The notes under the pieces were generated by a model. It was not told the origin of the DNA. It did no database searches and was given only the letters and a program-made list of their open reading frames with translations. A program made the position numbers and the translations under genes. From Janthinobacterium lividum PAMC 25724 (GTDB taxonomy: Bacteria; Pseudomonadota; Gammaproteobacteria; Burkholderiales; Burkholderiaceae_D), in contig AHHB01000026.1 of NCBI GenBank assembly GCA_000242815.2, positions 1 to 64,000 of the forward strand: a stretch of 64,000 nt of DNA, read 5' to 3'. Below, piece after piece: positions 35,386 through 43,542 of this stretch (positions are counted from its first letter, which is position 1; each line of letters starts with the position of its first letter).

Positions 35386-35401
35386 TGTTCGATAACGCAC
35401 A
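35386..35401. promoter_or_regulatory. 16-bp palindrome, site 4
   Basis: TGTTCGATAACGCACA fits yGTRCG-N4-CGYACr except at the R position. It lies 118 bases before the OsmB-like gene and about 40 bases past the end of the AsmA gene. Confidence 0.5.
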
Positions 35402-35443
35402 TAGGGGTGTAACAATTGTAATCGCCGCCGGTTGCCGTACTCA

Positions 35444-37504
35444 TCAGCGGCTCTTGCGCCCAGTCTTGTCCGCTTTCGGCGCCGCCGGCTTGACGCGTGC
35501 CTGCGCCAGCAGGGCGGCGCATTCGTTGTCTTCTGCAGGGCCGGTCGCGGGGCCGGTGTTGACCAGCGGCAGCAGGGCAGCCACGGGCGCTACCACGGCC
35601 AGCGCCAGGGCGCCGCCGGCGCGCAGGGCTAGCACGCCCTTGTCGACGCTCACCTCGGGCTTGCTGAATGTGCCTTGCACGTACAGGGGCGAGCGCAGCG
35701 AAAAGATGCGCAAGCCCTTGCTCTCCGGCCGCAGGGTCAGATCGAGCCGCTCATTGGCCAGGCTCACCGTGCCGTCGACATGCAACACGGCATCGTCCGT
35801 GTCGACCAGAAATTGGCGCGTGCGCATCAATCCCTTGTCGACGGCGAAATCGGCGACCATGCAGTTCAGCTTGACTTGCTTATCGCCGACCAGCTTGGTG
35901 AGCACGATACTGCCGATATTCAAGCCCATTTCTTCCAGCAGCAGCTTGCTGATGCTGCCCCGGTTGATCAGCGCGCGTACTTCGCCGTTCGAATTGCCTA
36001 GCAGGCTGGCGACGGAATTGCCCGTGGCCGACAGCGACACGTCGCCATTGATTTCGCCCACGCTCGCCTGCAGGGCCTGCAGGCGGGGAAACAGTTGCTC
36101 GATGTGCAGATGGCGGGCGCTGGCCTTGAGTTCGGCCACGATGCCGTCGGTGAGGGCCTTGCCGCTGCCGTCGAGCTTGATCTGCGCGCTCAGAGTGCCG
36201 CCCGCCAGATTGAAATTGAGCGGCGTCAAAGACAGCACGCCATTGCTCAGCACCACATGCGTGTCGAGCTTGCTGATTGGCAACTCTGCGTCGCGCGTGA
36301 TTTTATCGGCCGTGTAGCGCACATCGGCGTCCAGGCTGCTCCAGCGCTCGCTCTTGAACGTTTCCACCGGCAGCACGCGCCCTGCCGGCTGCGTCGACGG
36401 CACGCCCCGTTCTTTCTTGCTGGCGCTGGAGTCGGCGCCCACCAGCGGGCCGAGGTCGGAAAATTGCAGCAGGCGCGAGTGCACTTCGCCCGTCAGGCGC
36501 TTGCGCGGCGTACTGGCTGAAAAGCGCAGTTTGCCTTCGACATCGCTGGAACCGACTTTGCCGCGGAACTGCTCGTACACCCATTCGCCGCCGTTGGGCG
36601 CCAGGGTGCCTGTCAAATGGCCTTCTGTGCTGAAGTGCGGCGTTTCCGGCAGCAGCAGGCCCGTCAACGGATACAGGCGCGCCATGCTGGGTCCAGCGAT
36701 TTTCAGGCGCACGTCGAGCGCGGCCAGGTCGGCCGGGCGCGTCAGGGTGCCTTCGATAGCCACGCTGCTGGCGCCGACGCGTATGTCGGCCTCGATGGGG
36801 AAGGGCGTGCCTTGCTGCTGCAGCGACAGCACGCCGCCCGCCTTGCCGCCGCCCTCGATGCTTGCCCCGCCGTAGTTGCCCGACAGCGTCCAGGCGATGC
36901 CGTAGCGCTTGTCGTGCGCGATGGTGTCGACGTCGGCGCGCATCGCCGTGTGCGTGACATCATCGTCGAGCAATACCGTGCCCTTGCTGAAGACCACGCT
37001 TTGCAATTCCAGCTGCCACGGCGATGGCCGTTCCTGCTGGTCGAAAGTCCAGTTGTTCTGGCCATGCTTGTTGCGCAGCAAATGCACCTGCGGCGTGTCC
37101 AAGCGCAATTGCTGGATATGGATTTTTTTGTCCAGCAAGGCCAGGGGATTGAGGGAAAATGTTATCTGGCGCACGCTGGCCAGCTGCGCCTGCTCATCCG
37201 TTCCTGTCATGCCGCGCGGGTTGCCCAGGCGCACGTCCTTTGCTTGCAAATGCGGCCATGGCAGGTAGGCGCGCCAGCTTTGTTGCCCCGCAGTCGGTGC
37301 TTGCTGCCACGTCAGCGACAAGTCGCCCACAATGGCAAACGGCCGGCCCAGCGCTTCGCTGGCGCGCGCATCAAGCCAGGGCTTGGCGCGATTCCAGTCC
37401 ATATTGAGCATGACGACGATGGCCGTGACGCTCAGGGTGACGAGTACGGCGGCGCTGGCAACGGTGATTTTCTGACGGCGCGAGAGAGTAGTAAAACGTG
37501 GCAT
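35444..37504 (-). CDS. AsmA family envelope protein
   Basis: A 686-residue protein; ATG 37504 gives MPRFTTLSRRQKI followed by one membrane anchor (about 14-36). The family wording is NMDWNRAKPWLDARASEALG, GRPFAIVGDLSLTWQ and, in the C-terminal AsmA domain, RALINRGSISKLLLEEMGLN and RTRQFLVDTDDAVLHVDGTV. AsmA-type proteins span the periplasm from the inner membrane and are thought to move phospholipid to the outer membrane. The frame is open further upstream without further similarity. Two cluster palindromes lie in the divergent region before it. Confidence 0.87.
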   Translation of the reverse strand: MPRFTTLSRRQKITVASAAVLVTLSVTAIVVMLNMDWNRAKPWLDARASEALGRPFAIVGDLSLTWQQAPTAGQQSWRAYLPWPHLQAKDVRLGNPRGMTGTDEQAQLASVRQITFSLNPLALLDKKIHIQQLRLDTPQVHLLRNKHGQNNWTFDQQERPSPWQLELQSVVFSKGTVLLDDDVTHTAMRADVDTIAHDKRYGIAWTLSGNYGGASIEGGGKAGGVLSLQQQGTPFPIEADIRVGASSVAIEGTLTRPADLAALDVRLKIAGPSMARLYPLTGLLLPETPHFSTEGHLTGTLAPNGGEWVYEQFRGKVGSSDVEGKLRFSASTPRKRLTGEVHSRLLQFSDLGPLVGADSSASKKERGVPSTQPAGRVLPVETFKSERWSSLDADVRYTADKITRDAELPISKLDTHVVLSNGVLSLTPLNFNLAGGTLSAQIKLDGSGKALTDGIVAELKASARHLHIEQLFPRLQALQASVGEINGDVSLSATGNSVASLLGNSNGEVRALINRGSISKLLLEEMGLNIGSIVLTKLVGDKQVKLNCMVADFAVDKGLMRTRQFLVDTDDAVLHVDGTVSLANERLDLTLRPESKGLRIFSLRSPLYVQGTFSKPEVSVDKGVLALRAGGALALAVVAPVAALLPLVNTGPATGPAEDNECAALLAQARVKPAAPKADKTGRKSR

Positions 37505-37593
37505 AGGGGTGCAGGCGATTCTTTCTGGACTGGAGCACGATGCTACAGGAATCGCTACCAAGCGGCGTGCGTTTCAGGTTTTTTTGGCCTGCA

Positions 37594-37609
37594 CGTGCGC
37601 TGGCGCACG
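37594..37609. promoter_or_regulatory. 16-bp palindrome, site 5
   Basis: CGTGCGCTGGCGCACG fits yGTRCG-N4-CGYACr and extends to 8-bp arms (ACGTGCGC-TG-GCGCACGT). It lies 90 bases before the AsmA gene, in the region divergent to the DUF4398 gene. Confidence 0.6.
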
Positions 37610-37643
37610 TTGTCCACGCAAGTATTGTCGATTTCTTACTCTA

Positions 37644-37659
37644 TGTGCGGCACCGAACG
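37644..37659. promoter_or_regulatory. 16-bp palindrome, site 6
   Basis: TGTGCGGCACCGAACG fits the site pattern with one mismatch in the right arm. Its centre is exactly 50 bp from that of site 5, and it lies about 150 bases before the DUF4398-OmpA operon. Confidence 0.5.
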
Positions 37660-37732
37660 GATCTGCGGGGAGTCTGAGCCTATAACGTCATACATCCAAC
37701 GCCGTTGCTGATGTCAGAGGTATCGGCGTATG

Positions 37733-37787
37733 TAAGCTGCCAATAAGCTGCCAATAAGCTGCCAATAAGCTATCAACAAGCTATCGA
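37733..37787 (+). repeat. Five 11-bp iterons before the DUF4398-OmpA operon
   Basis: TAAGCTGCCAA occurs three times, followed by TAAGCTATCAA and CAAGCTATCGA, all in register with an 11-bp period, which places each copy on about the same face of the helix. The array ends 23 bases before ATG 37811 and so spans the likely promoter or leader. Confidence 0.85.
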
Positions 37788-37810
37788 TCAACATTGTCCA
37801 GGAGAAAAAA

Positions 37811-38215
37811 ATGACAAATCAAAATTTCAAGATGTTCCCACTGACCGCCTTGGCTGCTTGCGCCACCGCCGTGGTCCTGATGACGGGCTGCTCGAGCTTG
37901 AAAACGCCTGCCACGGCCGATGTCGCCGTATCGCGTGCCGCCGTCGATAACGCCGCCAGCGCCGGTGCCGCCGACCTGGCGCCCGATGAAATGCGATCTG
38001 CCCGCGAAAAAATGCGCATGGCCAACCAAGCCTTGAAAGACCGCGACTACAAGATGGCGCGCGACCTGGCCGACCAGGCGCAAGCCGATGCCAAGCTGGC
38101 GCAAAGCAAGGCCAACTCCGCCAAGGCCAGCAGCGCCGCCGATGAAATCAACGAGAACATCCGCGTCATGCGCGAAGAGCTTGAGCGTGCCAACGAGCAA
38201 GCTCCAAAACAATAA
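37811..38215 (+). CDS. DUF4398 lipoprotein
   Basis: A 134-residue protein, ATG 37811 behind CAGGAG. Lipobox LMTGC puts the anchored Cys at 27. The rest is a charged alpha-helical domain (REKMRMANQALKDRDYKMAR, DLADQAQADAKLAQSKANSA) of the DUF4398 type, likely a coiled coil in the periplasm. It is followed by a second DUF4398 domain fused to OmpA in the next gene, so the two are probably partners or products of duplication. Confidence 0.87.
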   Translation: MTNQNFKMFPLTALAACATAVVLMTGCSSLKTPATADVAVSRAAVDNAASAGAADLAPDEMRSAREKMRMANQALKDRDYKMARDLADQAQADAKLAQSKANSAKASSAADEINENIRVMREELERANEQAPKQ

Positions 38216-38241
38216 CTAACAACAATAACTAGGACCCCATC

Positions 38242-39141
38242 ATGAAAAAAGCTACGTACACCACGATTCCCGGCCTGCTGGCCATGGCCGCTTTTGTTGC
38301 CGCCTGCAGCTCCGCACCAACCGCCACCAGCCTGCTTGACCAGACGCGCGGCGACTACATGGCGGCGCAATCGAACCCGATGGTGTCGACCTACGCGCCA
38401 CGCGAAATGCGCGAAGCGAGCGCTGCGCTGGAAGCGGCGAATGCCGCCGCCACGCGCCAGGACGACAGCGAAAAAGTCGACAAGCTGGCTTACCTGGCCA
38501 AGCAAAAAATTGCAACAGCGCAAGAGGTAGCCAAGCAGAAAGCGGCTGAAGCCGATATCGCCAACGCCGGCAAGCAGCGCGACCAGTTACGCCTCGATGC
38601 GCGCACGCAGCAGGCCGACCAGGCCACGGCGCGCGCGCAGGCGGCACAGGCCGATGCGCAGGTGGCCAAGGCCCAGGCACAATCGGCTGAAGCATCGGCC
38701 CGTGATGCTACCGCCCGCGCTGCCGCGCTGGAGGTGCAGCTGGCCGACCTGGCCGCCAAGAAAACCGAACGCGGCATGGTCATTACCCTGGGCGACGTGC
38801 TGTTTGGCACCGACAAGGCGAACTTGACGGACAATGGCGCGACGACGGCGCGCAAGCTGGCCGACGTGCTGAAAAACAACCCGCAGCGCACGGTGCTGAT
38901 CGAAGGCTTTACGGATAGCACTGGCGGCTCCGCGCACAATCTGGACTTGTCGCAGCGTCGCGCCGAATCGGTGCGCAATGCGCTGCTGGAACAAGGCATC
39001 AGCCGTGACCGCATCGCCACGAAAGGCTATGGCGCTGCCTATCCGGCCGCTGGCAACGACAGCGCGGCGAACCGCCAGCTGAATCGCCGGGTGGAAATCG
39101 TCTTGTCGGAAGATAACACGGCCATTCCCGCGCGCCGCTAA
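38242..39141 (+). CDS. DUF4398-OmpA lipoprotein
   Basis: A 299-residue protein 26 bases after the DUF4398 gene, in one operon. Lipobox VAAC puts the Cys at 22. A DUF4398 helical domain (about 30-110) continues in a long Ala/Gln-rich coiled coil (about 110-175) and ends in an OmpA domain (about 178-299; DVLFGTDKANLTDNG, IEGFTDSTGGSAHNLDLSQR, GYGAAYPAAGNDSAANRQLN). Such proteins reach from the outer membrane through the periplasm to bind peptidoglycan with their C-terminus. Confidence 0.9.
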   Translation: MKKATYTTIPGLLAMAAFVAACSSAPTATSLLDQTRGDYMAAQSNPMVSTYAPREMREASAALEAANAAATRQDDSEKVDKLAYLAKQKIATAQEVAKQKAAEADIANAGKQRDQLRLDARTQQADQATARAQAAQADAQVAKAQAQSAEASARDATARAAALEVQLADLAAKKTERGMVITLGDVLFGTDKANLTDNGATTARKLADVLKNNPQRTVLIEGFTDSTGGSAHNLDLSQRRAESVRNALLEQGISRDRIATKGYGAAYPAAGNDSAANRQLNRRVEIVLSEDNTAIPARR

Positions 39142-39170
39142 AACACCACACCAAACCTGCGCGTCGCCAC

Positions 39171-39243
39171 TTGCGGCCTCCGACGCTCACTGTGCGATAG
39201 CACAGCTCTGCTTCTCGGCCACAATTGACTGCCGCTCGCTACG
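39171..39243 (+). repeat. Dispersed structured element, copy 2
   Basis: This 73-base stretch aligns without gaps to the minus strand of 17944-18016 (54 of 73 identical). The hairpin is TGTGC-GATA-GCACA here and TGTAC-TTCA-GTACA there: the stem keeps pairing although one base pair is changed, while the loop sequence is different. Both copies lie in intergenic DNA just after a gene. Confidence 0.65.
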
Positions 39244-39330
39244 GTGTTGTCCGGTGTGTAATTCGTTAGAAGGCAGCACCGGCCGCATCTCGGCCGGTGG
39301 ATACCCATGCAAGACTTGAAAGGAAACATC

Positions 39331-39867
39331 ATGACCCTAACATCTGTTGACATTCCTGCTGGCATCGACACGGCCGCCATCCGCGCTGCCGCAAAAAACC
39401 TCGATGATGGCGCCGTGACGGCCGGCTATCAGGGCGACCGCCAGGAGTTGATCACCCTGCTCAATGGTGCGCTGGCGACCGAACTGGTGTGTATCGCGCG
39501 CTATAAACGTCATTACTACACCGTGAGCGGGCGCGACAATGGCAGCATCAAGGCCGAGTTTCTCGAGCATGCGCAGCAGGAGCAGGAGCACGCCGACTGG
39601 CTGGCCGAACGCATCGTGCAACTGAATGGCAAGCCAGATTTTAATCCTGCAACATTGCTTGCACGCAGTCATGCCGAGTATGATGACTCCGAAGACGTGC
39701 AAAGCATGGTGCGTGCCAATCTGATCGCCGAACGGGTGGCGATCGAGTCGTATCGCCAGATGATCGTAAAAATTGGCGATACAGACCCCACGACACGCCA
39801 TTTGTTGATCAAAATCATGGCTGTCGAGGAAGAGCACGCCGATGATATGCGCGATCTAATGGAATAG
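39331..39867 (+). CDS. Ferritin-like (bacterioferritin-type) protein
   Basis: A 178-residue four-helix protein; ATG 39331 lies behind AAAGGA (an upstream ATG at 39307 lacks a good ribosome site). The dimetal ligand pattern is present: LATELVCIARYKRHY (helix A), EFLEHAQQEQEHADWLAERI (helix B, EXXH), NLIAERVAIESYRQM (helix C) and MAVEEEHADDMRDLM (helix D, EXXH). It may store iron or detoxify peroxide. No Met for haem binding of classical bacterioferritin can be assigned. Confidence 0.85.
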   Translation: MTLTSVDIPAGIDTAAIRAAAKNLDDGAVTAGYQGDRQELITLLNGALATELVCIARYKRHYYTVSGRDNGSIKAEFLEHAQQEQEHADWLAERIVQLNGKPDFNPATLLARSHAEYDDSEDVQSMVRANLIAERVAIESYRQMIVKIGDTDPTTRHLLIKIMAVEEEHADDMRDLME

Positions 39868-39925
39868 TGTTTTTGAGTAAAGTAGGTATAGTAACGACAT
39901 TCATCCATAGCTAAGGAGCTAAACC

Positions 39926-40228
39926 ATGTTGGAAAACAATATCACCACCGTCAATAACGATGTCAAAACCCTGGTCAAGGATGCGCAAGCCCTGTTCAGC
40001 GCCGCTGCCGCCCTGACCGGCGAAAAAGCCGATGAAGTTCGTGTCAAAGGCATGAAAACTCTGGATGCCGCCCTGGTCAAGGCGCACGAAGCGCAAGCAT
40101 CGGCCATCGTTGCAACCAAGCAACTGGCCTCCCAGGCAGACGGTTATGTCAAGGAAAACCCATGGCGTACGGTGGCCGTCGCCGCAGGCGTCGGCGTGCT
40201 GGTTGGCTTCATCCTGGGCCGCAAGTAA
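39926..40228 (+). CDS. DUF883 family membrane-anchored protein (YqjD/ElaB-like)
   Basis: A 100-residue protein, ATG 39926 behind AAGGAG. A long amphipathic helix (about 1-75) ends in the C-terminal anchor ENPWRTVAVAAGVGVLVGFILGRK, exactly the YqjD/ElaB pattern. In E. coli such proteins hold stationary-phase ribosomes at the inner membrane. It is followed by YqjE- and YqjK-like genes, reproducing the yqjDEK order. Confidence 0.88.
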   Translation: MLENNITTVNNDVKTLVKDAQALFSAAAALTGEKADEVRVKGMKTLDAALVKAHEAQASAIVATKQLASQADGYVKENPWRTVAVAAGVGVLVGFILGRK

Positions 40229-40246
40229 TCCACTCTCAGGAGCGAT

Positions 40247-40633
40247 ATGGACAAGTCTGCTTCGTCTCACCAGGGGCCGGGATTGATCGGCTCGGTCGCC
40301 GGCCTGGCCAAAAACGCCGTCGGACTGATGTTGTCGCGTCTGGAACTGGCCAGCATCGAGCTGTCGGAAGTGCGCAATCACATGCTGCAGCTGGTGGTCG
40401 TTTTTGCGCTGGCGATCATGGCGGGCTTGTTTGCCATCGCTTACGGCAGCGTGCTGGTGGTTTTCTTGGCCTGGGATAGCTTGGGCTGGAAGATCCTGGC
40501 GATCATGACAGTCGTATTTCTACTGCTGGCCATGGCGCTGCTTGTGTATGCGCGCACCATGCTGCGTCAAGGAAAGTTGTCGATGCCCGCCACCATGGCG
40601 GAATTGAAGGCCGACCGCGACATGCTGATGTAA
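40247..40633 (+). CDS. YqjE-like membrane protein (phage holin superfamily)
   Basis: A 128-residue protein 18 bases after the DUF883 gene. Two long hydrophobic helices (LQLVVVFALAIMAGLFAIAY and ILAIMTVVFLLLAMALLVYA) follow a cytoplasmic N-terminus (GSVAGLAKNAVGLMLSRLEL). This is the YqjE fold, often labelled phage holin because of shape only; the operon context shows it is not a phage gene. Confidence 0.85.
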   Translation: MDKSASSHQGPGLIGSVAGLAKNAVGLMLSRLELASIELSEVRNHMLQLVVVFALAIMAGLFAIAYGSVLVVFLAWDSLGWKILAIMTVVFLLLAMALLVYARTMLRQGKLSMPATMAELKADRDMLM

Positions 40634-40708
40634 GCTGCTGGCGGGAACGCGCCGGACCTGTGTCGGCGCGTTGCTCGCCATGTCCAGTCAGTTCTACTAG
40701 GAGAATTC

Positions 40709-41047
40709 ATGTCGGAAAACGACAAACTGGCGGCGCAAGCCGCCCGCAAGCGCCTGCTGATTGCCCAGGGGGAAATGTACCGCGTGGGTATCGTACATGC
40801 GCGTGCCAACGTCGGCTACTCCTTGCGTCCCGAATCGCTGCTACAGGGCGTGGTCGAGACGGCGGTCGGCTTTGCCGGCCAACGTGTCGAGTCCCTGCTG
40901 GCGCCGGGCGGCATGCGCCTGCAAGGCGCCATGCCCTATGTGCTGACGGTGCTATCGTTTATTGGACGCAAGAAGCTGGTCAAGCCGGCACTGGTCCTCG
41001 TGTCCGTGGCCGCCGTTGCCGCTAGCTGGCTGCGCCGCAAGCGTTGA
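40709..41047 (+). CDS. YqjK-like protein
   Basis: A 112-residue protein, ATG 40709 behind AGGAG, third in the yqjDEK-like operon. It has a basic N-terminal helix (AAQAARKRLLIAQGEMYRV), a middle (LLQGVVETAVGFAGQRVESL) and a hydrophobic C-terminal anchor ending in Arg/Lys (LVLVSVAAVAASWLRRKR). Similarity to E. coli YqjK is in layout rather than in clear sequence, so the assignment rests mostly on gene order. Confidence 0.65.
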   Translation: MSENDKLAAQAARKRLLIAQGEMYRVGIVHARANVGYSLRPESLLQGVVETAVGFAGQRVESLLAPGGMRLQGAMPYVLTVLSFIGRKKLVKPALVLVSVAAVAASWLRRKR

Positions 41048-41140
41048 AACTACCAATGCCGTGGTGGGCACTTCGATCGGCGCTAACAGTACGCTTGCAC
41101 TTCTTGGTTACCTCGCCGTTCAGGGTTTGCTGCGCCTACC

Positions 41141-41548
41141 CTATTTCGCTTCTCTTAAGCGCTGTGCAAACTCGCGCATCGTCTCCGTAAACGTAGTTGC
41201 GTCGACGACTTCCAGGCGGCGGGCGTGCAATTTGGAAATATATTGAAATTGCAAGGGATCGCTCTCGATACCGCCCATCGACCACTTCTGAAAGATCCGA
41301 TTGTTCGCTGGAGAAATGTAAAGAATTTCTGCAGCGCTGTGTCTCGGGTCATCCAGAATCTTTACATATTTCCGCAACACTTCCTGTTCCGGCCCTTCTA
41401 AAACTTGCATGAACAGTCCGCCACCGTGGACGAGGATACCAGTGATACCGGTGTTCGGATTGTTTCGGCGCGAGCACTGCAAGATGTCCTGCACTTGTTC
41501 ATCCGATATGGTGGGGGCGGCACGGCTGATATACAAAAGTCGAAACAT
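41141..41548 (-). CDS. BLUF-domain blue-light sensor
   Basis: A 135-residue single-domain BLUF protein; ATG 41548 lies behind GGAGGT (an upstream ATG at 41572 is less good). The flavin network is intact: Tyr6 in MFRLLYIS, Asn30 in RRNN, and Gln48 in LFMQVLEG. The tail PANNRIFQKWSMGGIESD contains the Trp/Met region that changes place on illumination. Output must be via another protein; the c-di-GMP enzyme 2 kb away is a possible partner but this is speculation. Confidence 0.9.
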   Translation of the reverse strand: MFRLLYISRAAPTISDEQVQDILQCSRRNNPNTGITGILVHGGGLFMQVLEGPEQEVLRKYVKILDDPRHSAAEILYISPANNRIFQKWSMGGIESDPLQFQYISKLHARRLEVVDATTFTETMREFAQRLREAK

Positions 41549-41777
41549 TGCGTTACCTCCATCGGTGGGCAAAGTGGCTGGCTGTATGGAGGGCTTGCAA
41601 GCAACAGCAGTATGCGACTACTGTCATGAGTTGATCAATTTCTGGCTCGACACCGGCCAACGCCAGCGCATCTCGCTGCAAGTGCCTGGCTTGCGAGCCC
41701 TTGTCTTTTGATACCCGCTTACAGCCAATTCGCTTTTTTAACTATATCGATTATACGTTTTATTCTATGACAAATCG

Positions 41778-41960
41778 TTGTTGTCATTTCAAGAAGACGA
41801 TTGCACCACTCTTCTGACGCGTACGCCGCCCGTGAGCACCAAAGCGTCACCGAAACCCTTGGTCGATGACGCTTTGGCGCGCCGGGTCGATCTGGCTTCG
41901 TACAGACGGCGTGACAGGGCCGCCCAAGGCAGCTTGAGGAGCATGTTTTCTAAAGAGTAA
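41778..41960 (+). CDS. Possible small protein, doubtful
   Basis: A frame of 60 codons from a TTG at 41778 (or a GTG at 41832) ends in LRSMFSKE at 41960. The second half has a basic helix (ARRVDLASYRRRDRAAQGSL). There is no clear ribosome site. The region between 41549 and 42108 otherwise shows no gene, only AT-rich DNA from about 41700 on. Confidence 0.25.
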   Translation: MLSFQEDDCTTLLTRTPPVSTKASPKPLVDDALARRVDLASYRRRDRAAQGSLRSMFSKE

Positions 41961-42108
41961 TTGCGCCCGAATTTCTGTTACATTATGTCTCGGCAGAGCC
42001 GATTACGTGTCTTAAATTAAATGACCAGTTAATTAACTATTGTTGACGACCTTCAATCACTAGTGGAGACTGCCACACAAGCTACCATATCAACTGACAG
42101 ATAAAATC

Positions 42109-42626
42109 GTGTTAATTCGATATGTGCGGGTATCGAAGGCCGACGCGTCGAAGGCCAGGCACTTGCAGCGAGATGCGCTAGAGCTCGCTGGCGTTGATCC
42201 AAAGTATTTCTACGAAGATCAGGCATCGGGGAAACGGGAAGATTGGCCGGGCTTGACAGCCTGTCTCAAAGCGCTGCGCGAAGGCGATACGCTGGCAGTT
42301 TGGAAGCGCGACAGGCTAGGCCGGGATTTGCGCCATTTGATCAACACTGTGCATGAGCTGACAGCGCGGGGAGTCGGATTGAAGGTGCTGGCCGGGGACG
42401 GCGTAGTCGAGGGCGCTCCTTCAAGATGACCCCAGCCAAGCTGCGTCTTGCATTGGCATCCATGGGCAATCCCGAAACCAAAATAAGCGTTCTTTGTGAA
42501 GAGCTTGGCGTTACCCGGCAAACACTATATCGTCATGTTTCGTCCGAAGGCGAGTTGCGTCCAGATGGTAGGAGGCTGATAAAGATATCACAAGGCAGCC
42601 GGCCGTGTAGCTTGTGCAGCACTTGA
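42109..42626 (+). pseudogene. Tn3-type resolvase/invertase with internal deletion
   Basis: The N-terminal catalytic part of a serine recombinase (IRYVRVSKADASKARHLQRD, EDQASGKREDWPGL, WKRDRLGRDLRHLINTVHEL) is intact up to LKVLAGDG at about 42405. The next segment of about 50 residues, including the long dimer helix (LAEFER region), is gone, and the C-terminal HTH (MTPAKLRLALASMGNPETKI, SVLCEELGVTRQTLYRHVS) follows in another frame. It must be inactive. It marks the left edge of an AT-richer insert. Confidence 0.82.
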
Positions 42627-42724
42627 TTTGATACGCTTCTGGTGTTTTGCAAGCACCGCAATAGATAAGCTTAAAAGATTAAGTTTATTGATTTTAGTTT
42701 GTTTCTTGAAGAAATAGAGTTGTT

Positions 42725-43528
42725 ATGAATATTATAAAAAGAAATAATGTCAGAGTAAGTGGTGCTGGATCTCAAACGATCGTTTTTGCGCATGGCTATG
42801 GTTGTGATCAGGCAATGTGGCGTAAGGTCAGCCCATCCTTTGAGAAAGACTATAAGGTTGTACTATTTGACTATGTCGGTGCGGGCATGTCTGATCTGGA
42901 CGCTTATGATACAGAAAGGTATGCAAATCTGGCAGGATATGCCCAAGATGTCATCGATATCTGTGAAGCGCTTGATCTTCACGATGCCATTTTGGTTGGG
43001 CACTCTGTCAGCAGCATGATTTGCTTGTTGGCCGCACGTGAAATTCCCGAGCGGATTTCAAAATTGGTGATGATTTGTCCATCAGCACGTTATTTGAATG
43101 ATGCCCCCGATTACATAGGTGGTTTTGAGCGTGAGGATATTGAAGGCTTGCTCGATATGATCTCCCGCAATCAACCCGGTTGGGCAAGGTACCTGGCGGG
43201 AGTCGTCGCAAAAAACCCTGATCAGCCGGATTTGGCGCAAGAGCTGGAAGCGAGTTTTTGTGCAATGGATCCGCCGATTGCAAGGCGTTTTGCAGAAGCC
43301 ACCTTCTTGGCTGATAATCGCCTTGACCTGAGCGATTTCGCCAAGCCGTGTTTGCTCCTTCAATGTCAGGACGATGCTGTTGCGCCACTTGCCGTTGGTG
43401 AATATCTGCATCAACATTTGCAAAATAGTAATTTTCAAAAAATGCAAGCCACCGGACATTGCCCGCATATGAGTCATCCGGAAGAGACAATCGCGTTGAT
43501 GGAAAATTTCCTTTCCAGTCAGCCGTAG
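42725..43528 (+). CDS. RsbQ-like alpha/beta hydrolase
   Basis: A 267-residue alpha/beta hydrolase of the RsbQ/KAI2/D14 group. The catalytic triad is S94 in GHSVSS, D217 in QDDAVAP and H245 in GHCPHMSHPEE, and the N-terminal GSQTIVFAHGYGCDQAMW is very RsbQ-like. In Bacillus RsbQ is needed by the PAS domain of RsbP, probably by making or delivering its ligand. Here the next gene, 14 bases on, starts with PAS domains. Base composition is lower in GC than in the surroundings, a sign of transfer. Confidence 0.85.
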   Translation: MNIIKRNNVRVSGAGSQTIVFAHGYGCDQAMWRKVSPSFEKDYKVVLFDYVGAGMSDLDAYDTERYANLAGYAQDVIDICEALDLHDAILVGHSVSSMICLLAAREIPERISKLVMICPSARYLNDAPDYIGGFEREDIEGLLDMISRNQPGWARYLAGVVAKNPDQPDLAQELEASFCAMDPPIARRFAEATFLADNRLDLSDFAKPCLLLQCQDDAVAPLAVGEYLHQHLQNSNFQKMQATGHCPHMSHPEETIALMENFLSSQP

Positions 43529-43542
43529 CGTCATTTAAATAT

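Noticed and set aside
39190-39205. TGTGC-GATA-GCACA as a tenth operator site
   Set aside because: Arms resemble the palindrome, but spacing is 4 rather than 6 and it is the hairpin of the dispersed 73-bp element.
40247-40633. Phage holin indicating a prophage
   Set aside because: The protein is YqjE-like and lies in a yqjD-yqjE-yqjK-type operon; no phage genes surround it.
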